A stretch of DNA of 64,000 nucleotides from Fodinibius salicampi (GCF_039545095.1 NZ_BAABRS010000006.1:1-64000), one strand, 5' to 3'. Positions 1-8,393 are shown, counted from the stretch's first letter. Notes: a model not told the origin generated them from the sequence alone. Numbers and translations: made by a program.

Positions 1-63
1 GGACGTGACCCTCTGCAGCGCCGATGGTACTGGCCGACCGGCCGGGAGCGTAGGTCCCCGACT
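1..63 (+). rRNA. rrf: 5S ribosomal RNA, 3' part (cut by window edge)
   Basis: The first ~63 bases match the 3' half of bacterial 5S rRNA: the conserved block CAGCGCCGATGGTACTG, a short GC-rich hairpin (GGCCGACCGGCC) and then GGGAGCGTAGGTC. The 5' half, which pairs with the final bases, lies before the window, so the exact 3' end is estimated. A strong terminator follows at 79-115, so this is the end of an rRNA operon transcribed into the window. Confidence 0.9.
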
Positions 64-78
64 GCTCTTTTATTTACC

Positions 79-115
79 AAGAGGTGATTCCCCACGGGAG
101 TCACCTCTTTTTTTT
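79..115 (+). terminator. Rho-independent terminator of the rRNA operon
   Basis: A 9-bp perfect stem (AAGAGGTGA at 79-87 with TCACCTCTT at 101-109) closes a 13-base loop and runs into a T-tract to 115. It lies directly after the 5S rRNA and before the convergent tgt gene. There is no T-tract on the minus-strand side, so it acts mainly on the rRNA transcript. Confidence 0.92.
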
Positions 116-130
116 ATTAGATACAATGCA

Positions 131-1309
131 TTAAATCTTAGTATCTAATATCTCTGCCTTTTCTTTATACCATTCATGAAAGGAGTCATTGCTAATCCGC
201 TCTTTTACCTCATCCATTAACCATAAATAGAAGGTAAGATTGTGGAGAGAAGATAACTGTAAACCTAAGAGCTCATTATTGCGGAAAAGGTGGTGAATAT
301 AGGACATTTTGTACTTTGAGCATAAATCTGTGGGAAAATCAGGATCCAAAGGCTTGTTATGATTTTTCCATTTAGCGTTGCGAATGTTAATGTAGCCATT
401 CTTTGTGAAAATTTGTCCGTTCCGGGCATTACGAGTAGGAAGTACACAATCGAACATGTCAATACCACGGGCAATGCAGTGCAAAAGATTGGCCGGTTTC
501 CCAACGCCCATAAGATAGCGTGGCTTTTCTTCGGGTAAATAATCAGTATTTAAATCAGTCATTTCATACATCAGGTCCGTGGGTTCTCCTACACTGAGTC
601 CACCAATAGCAATACCTTCAAAATCGAGATCAGTTACATATTTTGAGGACTCTTTTCTTAAATCAGAAAAAGTCCCCCCCTGAACAATTCCGAACTGGAA
701 TTGTTTATGCTCATATTTTGGTTGGGTGTTTAAAAAATGTTCCCGCCCCCTTTTTTCCCAGCGGTGGGTGAGCTCCATCGATTCTTTGGCATATTCATAG
801 CTACAGGGGTACGGAGGGCATTCATCCAATACCATGATGATATCAGAGCCAAGGGTGCGCTGTATATCTACAACATTTTCCGGCGTAAAGAGATGTTTAG
901 AACCATCCAAATGGCTCTTGAAATGAGCGCCTTCCTCTTTAAGTTCTCGATTGTCAGAGAGCGAAAATATCTGATATCCGCCGGAATCAGTAAGTATGGG
1001 ACGTTCCCAATTAATGAAAGGATGTAGTCCACCTGCATTTTCTATAATGTTGCAACCCGGACGTAAATATAAATGGTAAGTGTTCCCTAAAATGATCTGA
1101 GCCTTTACCTTATCTATCAATTCATCTTGTTTTACTGCTTTAACCGATCCCAGTGTGCCTACCGGCATGAATATCGGGGTCTCAATTTTTCCGTGATCTG
1201 TATGAAGTGTGCCCAGGCGGGCTTTGGTTGATTCAGCCGTCTTATGTAATGAAAACAATGAAATAGAATTTTTAGAAAATGAAAATGGTTGTTTATTTAA
1301 CGAATTCAA
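131..1309 (-). CDS. tgt: Queuine/preQ1 tRNA-ribosyltransferase, zinc cysteines degenerate
   Basis: Exchanges guanine-34 of GUN-anticodon tRNAs for preQ1 during queuosine synthesis in the cytoplasm. The family blocks are clear: ETPIFMPVGT near the N-terminus, GNTYHLYLRPG, DSGGYQIFSL (catalytic Asp), GGLSVGEP and DCVLPTRNARNG. The C-terminal zinc site, normally CxCxxC plus His, reads FPTDLC here: only the third Cys (about residue 328) remains, although the HHL that follows is kept. Bacteroidota enzymes are known to me to vary at this site, so the gene is probably functional. The 392-residue reading starts at TTG; the family usually begins near FSLHKT, so a second TTG at 1256-1258 (375 residues) is an equally good start. 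No Shine-Dalgarno helps to decide. Faces the rRNA operon convergently. Confidence 0.95.
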   Translation of the reverse strand: MNSLNKQPFSFSKNSISLFSLHKTAESTKARLGTLHTDHGKIETPIFMPVGTLGSVKAVKQDELIDKVKAQIILGNTYHLYLRPGCNIIENAGGLHPFINWERPILTDSGGYQIFSLSDNRELKEEGAHFKSHLDGSKHLFTPENVVDIQRTLGSDIIMVLDECPPYPCSYEYAKESMELTHRWEKRGREHFLNTQPKYEHKQFQFGIVQGGTFSDLRKESSKYVTDLDFEGIAIGGLSVGEPTDLMYEMTDLNTDYLPEEKPRYLMGVGKPANLLHCIARGIDMFDCVLPTRNARNGQIFTKNGYINIRNAKWKNHNKPLDPDFPTDLCSKYKMSYIHHLFRNNELLGLQLSSLHNLTFYLWLMDEVKERISNDSFHEWYKEKAEILDTKI

Positions 1310-1417
1310 CTTAAAATAATGAATTTCTTACTGTAACTTTAATCCCTTGGCAGAAGAGGGATAAGATTTTTAAAACCTAAATAGTGTTAGCAAAGTCGAT
1401 TTTAAAATCATTATTCT

Positions 1418-2146
1418 ATGGGAAGACATTCCTCATTAGTTATTGTACCAACATATAATGAATCTCATAATATCAGGAGACTTATTCGGCTGGTAATGAA
1501 GTTGGGGGATATTGATCTATTAATTATAGATGACGGATCGCCGGATGGAACAGCTGAAATTGTTAAAGAAGAGCAAAAGAAATTCTCTGATCATCTTTTA
1601 TTAATAGAGCGGCCGGGAAAGCTTGGTTTAGGTACTGCTTATGTGCGAGGTTTTAAATATGCCCTGGAGCATGACTATCAGTATATATGTGAAATGGATG
1701 CTGATTTCTCTCATGATCCTAATGATTTGCCGATACTGATAAATGAGGTAAAAGATGGTCGGGCGGACCTAGCGGTTGGCTCGCGCTATGCAAACGGAAT
1801 AAGTATTATTAACTGGCCGTTAAGCAGGCTCATCTTATCATATAGTGCTAACCTTTATGCCCGATTTATTACGGGGCTTCCAATCTTTGATACTACAGCT
1901 GGCTATAAATGTATCCATCGTAAAGTATTAGAGGGTATTTCCGTTGATAAAATTAGTTCTAACGGTTATGCATTTCAGATAGAGCTTCATTTTAGGGCTT
2001 GGATTGCCGGATTTCGTCTCAAGGAAGTGGCCATTATTTTTAGAGAACGTGAAGAGGGGGTATCCAAGATGTCAAAATCCATTGTATGGGAAGCGATTTG
2101 GCGTGTATGGGCATTAAAAATTAAGAGTATTTTTGGTGCTTTATAG
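1418..2146 (+). CDS. Polyprenol-phosphate mannosyltransferase-like GT2 glycosyltransferase
   Basis: A 242-residue GT-A fold glycosyltransferase of family 2, closest in layout to dolichol/polyprenol monophosphomannose synthases: VIVPTYNE at the N-terminus, DDGSPDGTA (nucleotide-sugar binding), then the metal-binding DADFSHDP block and the GSRY segment, and an acceptor-side YKCIHRKVL motif. The length equals that of bacterial single-domain synthases and there is no C-terminal membrane anchor, so it is probably a peripheral enzyme loading a sugar (mannose or glucose) onto a lipid carrier for envelope glycosylation. The sugar cannot be told from sequence. It starts at ATG 1418, divergent from tgt, and stands alone about 125 bases before accA. 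Confidence 0.88.
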   Translation: MGRHSSLVIVPTYNESHNIRRLIRLVMKLGDIDLLIIDDGSPDGTAEIVKEEQKKFSDHLLLIERPGKLGLGTAYVRGFKYALEHDYQYICEMDADFSHDPNDLPILINEVKDGRADLAVGSRYANGISIINWPLSRLILSYSANLYARFITGLPIFDTTAGYKCIHRKVLEGISVDKISSNGYAFQIELHFRAWIAGFRLKEVAIIFREREEGVSKMSKSIVWEAIWRVWALKIKSIFGAL

Positions 2147-2227
2147 ATTAATTTCATTAAAAATAGGCTAACTAAAAACTCATATTTCTCTGATTAAGAA
2201 AGTCCTTAAACTCTTCGCTGTAGTTTG

Positions 2228-2235
2228 TATATTTG
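2228..2235 (+). promoter_or_regulatory. Candidate -7 promoter element of accA (TAnnTTTG type)
   Basis: TATATTTG fits the Bacteroidota -7 consensus TAnnTTTG and sits 36 bases before the accA ATG. The 15-base stretch from 2228 differs at one base from the stretch at 51750 in front of glyS. A clear -33 TTG is not visible, so this is tentative. Confidence 0.4.
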
Positions 2236-2271
2236 AGCATTCAATGATCGAAACAGTTTGATATTATAATT

Positions 2272-3246
2272 ATGCAGTATTTAGATTTTGAACAACCTAT
2301 TGCTGATTTGGAAGAAAAAATTAAAGAATTGCGTAGTCTTTCAATTGCCGATGAAGAGGTTTTGTCGCCGGAAATTGAGCGCCTCGAAAATCGGGTGGAT
2401 GAACTGAGGGAATCAATATTTTCAAATTTGACCCGCTGGCAACGAGTACAGTTGGCCCGGCATCCAGAGCGCCCTTATACGCTCGATTATATTGAAAGGA
2501 TTACCGATAATTTTGTCGAAATCCATGGAGATCGCTATCAAAGTGATGACAAGGCCATAGTAGGTGGGTTTGCCACTATCGAAGGCCAATCTGTGGTTAT
2601 CATGGGTCATCAAAAGGGCAGGGATACCGAGAGCCGACAATTCCGTCGATTTGGAATGGCAAATCCCGAAGGCTATCGCAAGGCTTATCGGCTCATGAAA
2701 CTGGGAGAAAAGTTCGATATTCCTGTTATTACGCTGTTGGATACCCCGGGCGCTTATCCCGGACTTGAGGCAGAAGAACGGGGACAGGCAGAAGCTATTG
2801 CCAAAAATCTGAAAATGATGGCTACGCTCAAAGTTCCTATTATATCAGTAGTTATTGGAGAAGGGGCTAGTGGCGGGGCTATCGGCATAGGAATGGGTAA
2901 TGAAGTGTATATGATGGAGAATACCTGGTATTCAGTTATTTCTCCGGAGTCCTGTTCTTCTATTCTCTGGAAAACATGGGATTATAAGGAACAGGCTGCG
3001 GCCGTTTTAAAACTTACCGCCGAGGATCTTGATGAACTAAAAGTGATAGATGGCATTATTAAAGAACCATTGGGGGGTGCTCATCGAAATCCCGATCGTT
3101 CGGCCAAAGCCGTTAAAAATCAGCTCTTGGCATCCTTAAGTAGACTTAAGGAGATGAGTGAAAATGAACTGGTGGCAGCACGTATCGATAAATATTCGCA
3201 AATGGGAGAGTGGGAAATTGCCAGTAAAGCCAAAACAGAACAATAG
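2272..3246 (+). CDS. accA: Acetyl-CoA carboxylase carboxyltransferase subunit alpha
   Basis: With AccD this subunit moves the carboxyl group from carboxybiotin to acetyl-CoA, making malonyl-CoA for fatty-acid synthesis. At 324 residues it matches the usual ~320. The N-terminal helical region starts YLDFEQPI and holds EEKIKEL; the crotonase-like core shows [20 protein letters not shown], the oxyanion-hole block [15 protein letters not shown] and then [10 protein letters not shown], all typical of AccA. It heads an apparent plus-strand operon running to the dipeptide epimerase at 7842; the next gene begins 2 bases after its stop. A TAnnTTTG-like promoter element lies upstream. Confidence 0.97.
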   Translation: MQYLDFEQPIADLEEKIKELRSLSIADEEVLSPEIERLENRVDELRESIFSNLTRWQRVQLARHPERPYTLDYIERITDNFVEIHGDRYQSDDKAIVGGFATIEGQSVVIMGHQKGRDTESRQFRRFGMANPEGYRKAYRLMKLGEKFDIPVITLLDTPGAYPGLEAEERGQAEAIAKNLKMMATLKVPIISVVIGEGASGGAIGIGMGNEVYMMENTWYSVISPESCSSILWKTWDYKEQAAAVLKLTAEDLDELKVIDGIIKEPLGGAHRNPDRSAKAVKNQLLASLSRLKEMSENELVAARIDKYSQMGEWEIASKAKTEQ

Positions 3247-3248
3247 TC

Positions 3249-3683
3249 GTGTTTCCTGCTGAAACCCCCATCTACCATTATTCCCACGAACTCCGTAGCC
3301 GATATGGTGAAACAGACCAAATGGGATATGTTTATTATGGCCGTTATTTGGAATATTTTGAAGAAGCCCGAACTGAGATGATTCGTTCCCTCGGTTTTCC
3401 CTATTCCCGCCTGGAAGAAAATGGAGTAATGCTACCAGTCGTTCATGCACAAGTGGATTATAAAGCTCCTATTTTTTATGATGAACTTATGCGAATTGAG
3501 GTAAGTTTGTTTGAAATCCCCACTGTAAAACTGGAAACCTACTATACGGTGTTTACAGAACGCAGGGAAAAACCACATTCGCGGGGTAAAGTTGTTCTGT
3601 GTTTTATGAATGAAGGAAGTCGTAAACCTTGTCGCGCACCGGATGACTTTATAGCGAATCTAACAGCTGCTGTGGAATCATGA
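3249..3683 (+). CDS. Hotdog-fold acyl-CoA thioesterase (YbgC/FadM type)
   Basis: A 144-residue single hotdog-domain protein. The 4HBT signature is clear near residues 19-42: a catalytic Asp in GETDQMGYVYYGRYLEYFEE, followed by AR. These thioesterases hydrolyse acyl-CoA in the cytoplasm. The start is GTG 3249, two bases past the accA stop, which suggests translational coupling and a link to fatty-acid metabolism. Substrate length is not predictable; the family also includes 4-hydroxybenzoyl-CoA thioesterases and YbgC of the Tol-Pal operon, but tol genes are absent here. Confidence 0.88.
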   Translation: MFPAETPIYHYSHELRSRYGETDQMGYVYYGRYLEYFEEARTEMIRSLGFPYSRLEENGVMLPVVHAQVDYKAPIFYDELMRIEVSLFEIPTVKLETYYTVFTERREKPHSRGKVVLCFMNEGSRKPCRAPDDFIANLTAAVES

Positions 3684-3689
3684 GAGATT

Positions 3690-4142
3690 ATGAAAAGTCA
3701 AAAGATGATTCTTTATTATCTTGTTTTCTTCTTCTCTCTTGCCTTAATGGTTATTGCGCTTGGTGGAGGCGTGTGGGGACAGAGTCAACCTTGGCAATTT
3801 CAGTGGCAACATAGTTTATTTCAGCATTTTTGTCATCAGATCCCTGATCGGTCTTTTGATCTTAATGGGCAACCTATGGCTGTATGCAGCCGGTGTCTGG
3901 GAGTTTACACAGGTTGGGCTTTGGGGTGGATTCTCTTGCCAATACTAAATATACTTAGAATCGTAGATTTTAATATTTTAGTTAAAATACTTGTTGGAAT
4001 AGTATTGGTAAATTTAGTAGATATCAGTGGTGATTTTATTAACTATTGGGAAAATACATTAACCTCGCGTTTAGTACTGGGAATGCTACTAGGGAGCGCA
4101 GCAGCCATGCTATTTACGGGAGAATTCATTAATAAAAAATAA
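3690..4142 (+). CDS. DUF2085 integral membrane protein
   Basis: A 150-residue membrane protein with an N-terminal transmembrane segment (about residues 7-27), the DUF2085 signature in the middle (CHQIPDRSF, then G-PMAVCSRCLGVYTGW) and two further hydrophobic helices. The conserved His and three Cys of that signature look like a metal or redox site in the membrane, but no function is established for the family. It sits 6 bases after the thioesterase in the same operon, among small membrane-protein genes. Confidence 0.82.
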   Translation: MKSQKMILYYLVFFFSLALMVIALGGGVWGQSQPWQFQWQHSLFQHFCHQIPDRSFDLNGQPMAVCSRCLGVYTGWALGWILLPILNILRIVDFNILVKILVGIVLVNLVDISGDFINYWENTLTSRLVLGMLLGSAAAMLFTGEFINKK

Positions 4143-4159
4143 ATCAAAAGGGAAATACT

Positions 4160-4753
4160 ATGGAAGAATCACAAACGAAGGGATTTAATAATCCGGGAGA
4201 AGAAACCATAAATGCAGAACTTCCCTCATACTGGACTTCTGTAACGGTTGCCGGTCTGATATTTGGGATTTTAGCCTTCGTGCTGTCTTTAATAACATCT
4301 TATGCTACAATCAACTCAGAACCCAGTGGATCAATGTTTTCACCGGTACAGTTTATTGGGGTATTGGTTTGTCTGGCTGGCGCTTTTGGGGGAATGTTGG
4401 CAACCTGGCATTATGCGAAGGAATTTAATGTTGGAATAAAGTTGGGGAGAGGGGCATTAATTGGCTTTCTAACGGGAGTAGTTATTACCGTTATAAGTGT
4501 TGTTTTAGGTCAGTTATGGCAGCTTATAGATCCGGATATGACCCAAAAACTTATTGAAAGTACGATTGCACAAATGGAGGCAATGGAGTTACCTCAGGAG
4601 CAAAAACAGCAGATGATTGACATGACCGCCGAGAATATCAGGAGCCAGCAAAATATTGGCAGCCAACTGCTTTGGGGAATTCCTATGTACGGCATTCTCA
4701 ATTTGATTACGGGCATGATCGGGGCTAAAATTTTTGGAAAAGAAGAAGAATAA
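4160..4753 (+). CDS. DUF4199-like membrane protein
   Basis: A 197-residue protein with about four transmembrane helices (roughly residues 29-49, 62-84, 100-120, 170-190) and a charged helical loop around residues 125-165 (QMEAMELPQEQKQQMIDM). This architecture, a glycine-rich helix with GFLTGVVITVIS followed by an acidic amphipathic loop, is that of the Bacteroidota DUF4199 family, which often sits next to CPBP proteases and glycosyltransferases. Function unknown. Same operon as its neighbours, 17 bases after DUF2085 and 17 before the CPBP start. Confidence 0.7.
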   Translation: MEESQTKGFNNPGEETINAELPSYWTSVTVAGLIFGILAFVLSLITSYATINSEPSGSMFSPVQFIGVLVCLAGAFGGMLATWHYAKEFNVGIKLGRGALIGFLTGVVITVISVVLGQLWQLIDPDMTQKLIESTIAQMEAMELPQEQKQQMIDMTAENIRSQQNIGSQLLWGIPMYGILNLITGMIGAKIFGKEEE

Positions 4754-4770
4754 CTTAACGATTCTTGTTA

Positions 4771-5733
4771 ATGGAAAAAGATTCAGTTAATTGGCATGAT
4801 CCTTCGCATATTGAACATAATAATCATCGTTCCTGGATAGAACGGAATGGGTTTTCTGATTGGGCTCTGGCATTATTGTGGATTATTGCCGCTTTCTTTC
4901 TGTTTCAGTTTACCGCTATGGTGGTAGCCGGAGTCTTAATTGTGAGTCGGTCTGAGGGAGATATTGATCCCGCCCAGATGATGGCCTCTCTAACCGAGTA
5001 TCTGGATCTTATGTTCATCGGTAATTCGGTCGGCCAGATTCTTTTTCTGGGATTAGCCACTTGGTTTTTTGCCCGATTGCATACCTCCTCCGATTCTCAT
5101 CGCTCTTTTATGCGATTTAAGTTTCGGGATGACAGTTTACAGTTTGTCCTTTTGGCAGGGCTGCTGGTTATAGCCGTCCAGCCCACTATTTGGTTTTTGT
5201 CATGGCTAAATGCCCTGATCCCAATGCCGGAGGCTTTCTCAAATATCCAGAGTTCGCAAATGGAGATGATCGAAAACTATTTGAGGGGCGACCATCTAGT
5301 TTGGCTCACGTTGTTTCATGTAGCCCTGGTCCCGGCCTTTTGTGAGGAGATATTATACCGCAGCTATGTGCTTCGTGCCTTTGAGAAAAGCTGGGGAATA
5401 TGGCCCGCTATTGTAATTTCAGGACTTTTATTCGGCTTGTATCATGTACAATTGAGTAATCTGTTGCCTTTGGCCTCGCTGGGAATGCTTTTTGCCTATC
5501 TGACTTGGGTTTCAAGGAGTATTTTCCCGGCAATAGCTGCGCATTTTATTAATAATGGCGGTAGTGTATTAGTAGGAACGCATTACCCGGAATCGGCTTT
5601 TGCAGAGATGACTCCGGAATCGATGCCCCCGCTTTGGGCCGTAATAATTAGTCTGTTAATTTGTACATATATTGTATATTGGATGTACAATCAGTATCAA
5701 CAAAATCCGCACGGGGAGGCTTATTATGTTTGA
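4771..5733 (+). CDS. CPBP-family intramembrane glutamic endopeptidase
   Basis: A membrane protease of the CAAX/CPBP (Abi, Rce1-like) family, 320 residues with about eight transmembrane helices. The catalytic motifs are complete: EExxxR as EEILYRSY near residue 191, FxxxH as FGLYHVQ and HxxxN as HFINNG. Substrates of bacterial members are mostly unknown. I choose ATG 4771; a TTG two codons upstream (4765) is possible but weaker. The 3' end overlaps the next gene by 8 bases, so the two are translationally coupled. Conserved neighbours (DUF4199, DUF2007, cdsA) suggest an envelope role. Confidence 0.9.
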   Translation: MEKDSVNWHDPSHIEHNNHRSWIERNGFSDWALALLWIIAAFFLFQFTAMVVAGVLIVSRSEGDIDPAQMMASLTEYLDLMFIGNSVGQILFLGLATWFFARLHTSSDSHRSFMRFKFRDDSLQFVLLAGLLVIAVQPTIWFLSWLNALIPMPEAFSNIQSSQMEMIENYLRGDHLVWLTLFHVALVPAFCEEILYRSYVLRAFEKSWGIWPAIVISGLLFGLYHVQLSNLLPLASLGMLFAYLTWVSRSIFPAIAAHFINNGGSVLVGTHYPESAFAEMTPESMPPLWAVIISLLICTYIVYWMYNQYQQNPHGEAYYV

Positions 5734-6001
5734 TGGTCCAAAGCCAAACGACATCGAAGATTGGGTTTGTGTATTTGAACGGGGGACAGAGTATGAGGTA
5801 GAAGCGGCCAAGAATTATCTTTCAAGCCTCGATATTCCTTCCAATATTCTTTCCAAACGAGATTCTGCCTTTAGTTTGAATGTGGGCGAAACGGCCTTGG
5901 TTTATTTATACGTTCCAAAGGAATATGAGCAGGAAGCCCGGGAGGCTATTGAGGAGCTGGATCTCCCAAGCGATTCGAATGTAGATCAGGAAGAGGAGTA
6001 A
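5726..6001 (+). CDS. DUF2007 domain protein (putative signal-transducing protein)
   Basis: A 91-residue soluble protein filled by one DUF2007 domain: WVCVFERGTEYEVEAAKNYL, then LDIPSNILSKRD, then a strand VYLYVPKEYEQEAREAIEEL, with an acidic tail. The fold is PII-like and is thought to bind small molecules or partners; the real role is unknown. The start is ATG 5726, because GGGGAGG at 5713-5719 gives an ideal ribosome site 6 bases before it; the longer open frame from 5672 runs inside the CPBP gene and is rejected. Overlaps CPBP by 8 bases. Confidence 0.85.
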   Translation: MFDGPKPNDIEDWVCVFERGTEYEVEAAKNYLSSLDIPSNILSKRDSAFSLNVGETALVYLYVPKEYEQEAREAIEELDLPSDSNVDQEEE

Positions 6002-6008
6002 TTCTTTT

Positions 6009-6830
6009 GTGAGTGAACTAACTAAACGTATTCTTTTTGCTGCTCCGGCCGCTGCGTTTTTCCTGTATATTACCTACTTAGGTGGATTTTACTTTGTAGG
6101 ACTGGTTATCTTTGTCAGCCTCTTAATACAATATGAATTAATAGATATCAGCGAGGGAGCCGGCTTTAAAGCTGATCCTTATTTCCCCTATACTATTGGA
6201 ATATGGATACTGCTAGCTCCTTTTCTTTCACATGTTTTAATTATTGGCTTAGGGATTTTTCTTTTATTTGTGGCTATTCAGTTGTTTAAGACCGGTGACA
6301 TAGGACTTAAATCACTCATATCAACCTTTTTTTGTGGTATATACGCTCCGTTGGGAATGTTAGCGTTGATTTTAGTTCGTCAGCTGGGAAACTCGGAGAC
6401 GGGCTTTCTGCTCACTCTGACGCTTCTGCTTATGGTCTGGGGAAATGATATTTTTGCTTTTTTTGGAGGCAAACAGTTTGGTAAAAATCATTTGGCTCCT
6501 ACGGTAAGTCCGAATAAAACCTGGGAGGGCTTCTTTTTTGGCATAGTTGGGGGGCTTGTTGGTTTACTTATTGCCGTGTACACGATTCCGATCGATTTTC
6601 CGACTTCATTGTTACTAATGTTACCGGCAGTAGTACTGGTTAGCGTTTTTGGTCCCATTGGGGATCTGACCGAAAGCCGCCTGAAAAGAGCCGCTTCTTT
6701 GAAAGATGCTTCAAATATACTGCCCGGACATGGAGGCTTTTTTGACCGGTTTGACGCGTTGATTCTGGCGGCACCTGCTTTTTATTTTTATTTAGAGCTG
6801 TTAAGGATTTTTGATTATGCCACATATTGA
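6009..6830 (+). CDS. cdsA: Phosphatidate cytidylyltransferase (CDP-diacylglycerol synthase)
   Basis: Makes CDP-diacylglycerol from CTP and phosphatidate in the inner membrane, the branch point of phospholipid synthesis. 273 residues with about eight membrane helices. The family signature is intact: SPNKTWEGFFFG with the metal-binding WGNDIFAFFGGKQFGK upstream, and the C-terminal PIGDLTESRLKR ... LPGHGGFFDRFDAL block with catalytic acidic residues. It starts at GTG 6009, 7 bases after the DUF2007 stop, and overlaps the following epimerase gene by 14 bases. The operon therefore joins acyl-CoA and phospholipid synthesis. Confidence 0.95.
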   Translation: MSELTKRILFAAPAAAFFLYITYLGGFYFVGLVIFVSLLIQYELIDISEGAGFKADPYFPYTIGIWILLAPFLSHVLIIGLGIFLLFVAIQLFKTGDIGLKSLISTFFCGIYAPLGMLALILVRQLGNSETGFLLTLTLLLMVWGNDIFAFFGGKQFGKNHLAPTVSPNKTWEGFFFGIVGGLVGLLIAVYTIPIDFPTSLLLMLPAVVLVSVFGPIGDLTESRLKRAASLKDASNILPGHGGFFDRFDALILAAPAFYFYLELLRIFDYATY

Positions 6831-7842
6831 CATTTGTGCTGAGAGATTGCCCTTAACCTTGGCTCAGCCCTTTACCATAGCACGGGGCACCAAAGAAACG
6901 GTTGAAAACGTAGTCGTGCGGTTATCTGCTGATGGTATTACTGGATATGGTGAAGCTGCTCCGAATACCCGTTATAATGAAGATTCGGAAAGAGTTTCGG
7001 CATTTACGAAAAGCCTTTCAAACGATTTCTTCGACAACATATCAACCGCCCAAGCTCTTGCGAATAAGCTTTCCGCCCGTCGTCCCCAAGTGCAATCTGC
7101 GATGGCAGCGGTAGAGATGGCCTGGCTCGACTGGTGGGGTCAAAAGCAGGATAGCCCTCTCTGGCAGTTGTGGAAGGCCCCATCAAATACCACTCCGCCG
7201 ACCTCCTACACTATTGGTCTTGATACGCTGGAAGTTATGCAGGAAAAAGTACGTGCCGCTTCAGACTATCCCATCCTAAAAGTAAAGCTGGGTACAGATA
7301 AGGATCGCGACATCATCCGGGCCATACGAGAAATTACGGATAAGCCCATCCGCGTGGATGCCAATGAGGGATGGACGACCTTGGGCGAAGCGAAAGGACA
7401 GATATCTTTTTTGGCCGACCAGAATATTGAAATCGTAGAGCAGCCGATGCCTGTGGCTATGAAGGAAGAGATGCAGCAGCTGAAGCAGTGGTCCCGACTG
7501 CCATTATTTGCCGATGAAAGTTTTAAAGGGGATGAAGACCTTGTAGAAATTGGGCAGTCTTTTGATGGGATTAATATAAAATTGGCGAAGATTGGAAGCT
7601 TAGTAAAAGCAAAAAGAGTAATTGAACATGCCCAAAAGCAGAATTTAGAAGTCATGATCGGCTGTATGATCGAAAGTTCATTAGGAATCGCAGCCGGAGC
7701 TCTTTTGGCTACGCAAGCTGATTATGTGGATCTGGATGGTAACCTGCTTATAAAAGATGATCCTTTTGCAGGGGTAAGTTTAAATAAGGATAAGAGAGTA
7801 GTTTTGAGTAACGAACCCGGATTGGGGATACATGCAAAATAG
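6817..7842 (+). CDS. Dipeptide epimerase (L-Ala-D/L-Glu epimerase type, enolase superfamily)
   Basis: A 341-residue enolase-superfamily enzyme of the muconate-lactonizing/AEE subgroup. An N-terminal capping domain (to about residue 120) precedes a barrel carrying the paired acid-base lysines (KVKLG and INIKLAKIG) and the three metal acids (RVDANEGW, IVEQPMP, ADES); the C-terminal SSLGIAAGAL and DLDGNLL strands are those of dipeptide epimerases. The usual job is epimerising L-Ala-D-Glu from murein peptides, though specificity varies widely. ATG 6817 is preferred over TTG 6811 because AAGGA at 6803-6807 is 9 bases from the ATG; the reading frame overlaps cdsA by 14 bases. Confidence 0.88.
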   Translation: MPHIDICAERLPLTLAQPFTIARGTKETVENVVVRLSADGITGYGEAAPNTRYNEDSERVSAFTKSLSNDFFDNISTAQALANKLSARRPQVQSAMAAVEMAWLDWWGQKQDSPLWQLWKAPSNTTPPTSYTIGLDTLEVMQEKVRAASDYPILKVKLGTDKDRDIIRAIREITDKPIRVDANEGWTTLGEAKGQISFLADQNIEIVEQPMPVAMKEEMQQLKQWSRLPLFADESFKGDEDLVEIGQSFDGINIKLAKIGSLVKAKRVIEHAQKQNLEVMIGCMIESSLGIAAGALLATQADYVDLDGNLLIKDDPFAGVSLNKDKRVVLSNEPGLGIHAK

Positions 7843-7874
7843 AATTAAGCTTTCTCATGCTGATGTTGGGATTG

Positions 7875-8315
7875 CTATTCGTTTTGGGATCGTATCAACA
7901 AAAAAGCTCCGACAATCAGAAAAATCAGTACCATGTTTCGCAAAAGCGTAAACTCCAGTCCCGAAGCAAAGCCCAAAGCACCGAAACAGCCACAATTTTC
8001 TACGCTCATTCCCTGGAAATAAAAGTAGGAGAGAACCGAAGAAAAGCCGATGAGCATTAACAGAGTCCCGGACAGTGCCCATTTGAGGTACCGTCCCCAA
8101 AGCAAAAAAACGGCCAGAATAAGCTCAAGTATAGAAGTGGAGATAACAATCAAACTGCTGTATTCTATGAGCCAATAAAATTCCGTTGCCATTAATTCTA
8201 CCAGGTACTGGGCGTCTGAACCACTGATAAGCTTGCCAATACCGGAAGCCATAAAGATAATTCCCAATAGAATACGGATGGTCTTTAATGCTATGTTTTT
8301 ATATTTGGGCTTCAT
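7875..8315 (-). CDS. MauE/DoxX-family redox-associated membrane protein
   Basis: A 146-residue protein with four predicted transmembrane helices in the DoxX/MauE arrangement. It opens with a basic stretch and the helix TIRILLGIIFMASGIGKL, and carries the MauE-type motif ENCGCFG in the loop between helices 3 and 4. In MauE-like proteins that Cys pair is thought to support disulphide or electron transfer. I take ATG 8315; the longer frame reaching 8492 runs into the neighbouring coding sequence and is not credible. It is convergent with the epimerase gene and divergent from the TIGR01777 gene. The partner is not evident here. Confidence 0.8.
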   Translation of the reverse strand: MKPKYKNIALKTIRILLGIIFMASGIGKLISGSDAQYLVELMATEFYWLIEYSSLIVISTSILELILAVFLLWGRYLKWALSGTLLMLIGFSSVLSYFYFQGMSVENCGCFGALGFASGLEFTLLRNMVLIFLIVGAFLLIRSQNE

Positions 8316-8393
8316 TATCTTTATTATGCTTTTATGGAATGAATATTTATTTGTTAATGTAGTTGATGCAAAGTACAATATAGAAATCATTTT

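Noticed and set aside
1398-1409. Palindrome GATTTTAAAATC before the glycosyltransferase gene
   Set aside because: A/T-rich 12-mer palindromes arise easily by chance in such spacers; no second copy in a regulatory position was seen.
4765-4770. TTG 4765 as CPBP start
   Set aside because: The ATG at 4771 gives a normal N-terminus; the extra two residues have no support.
5672-5725. Longer DUF2007 reading from 5672
   Set aside because: It overlaps the CPBP gene and has no ribosome site, whereas GGGGAGG precedes ATG 5726.
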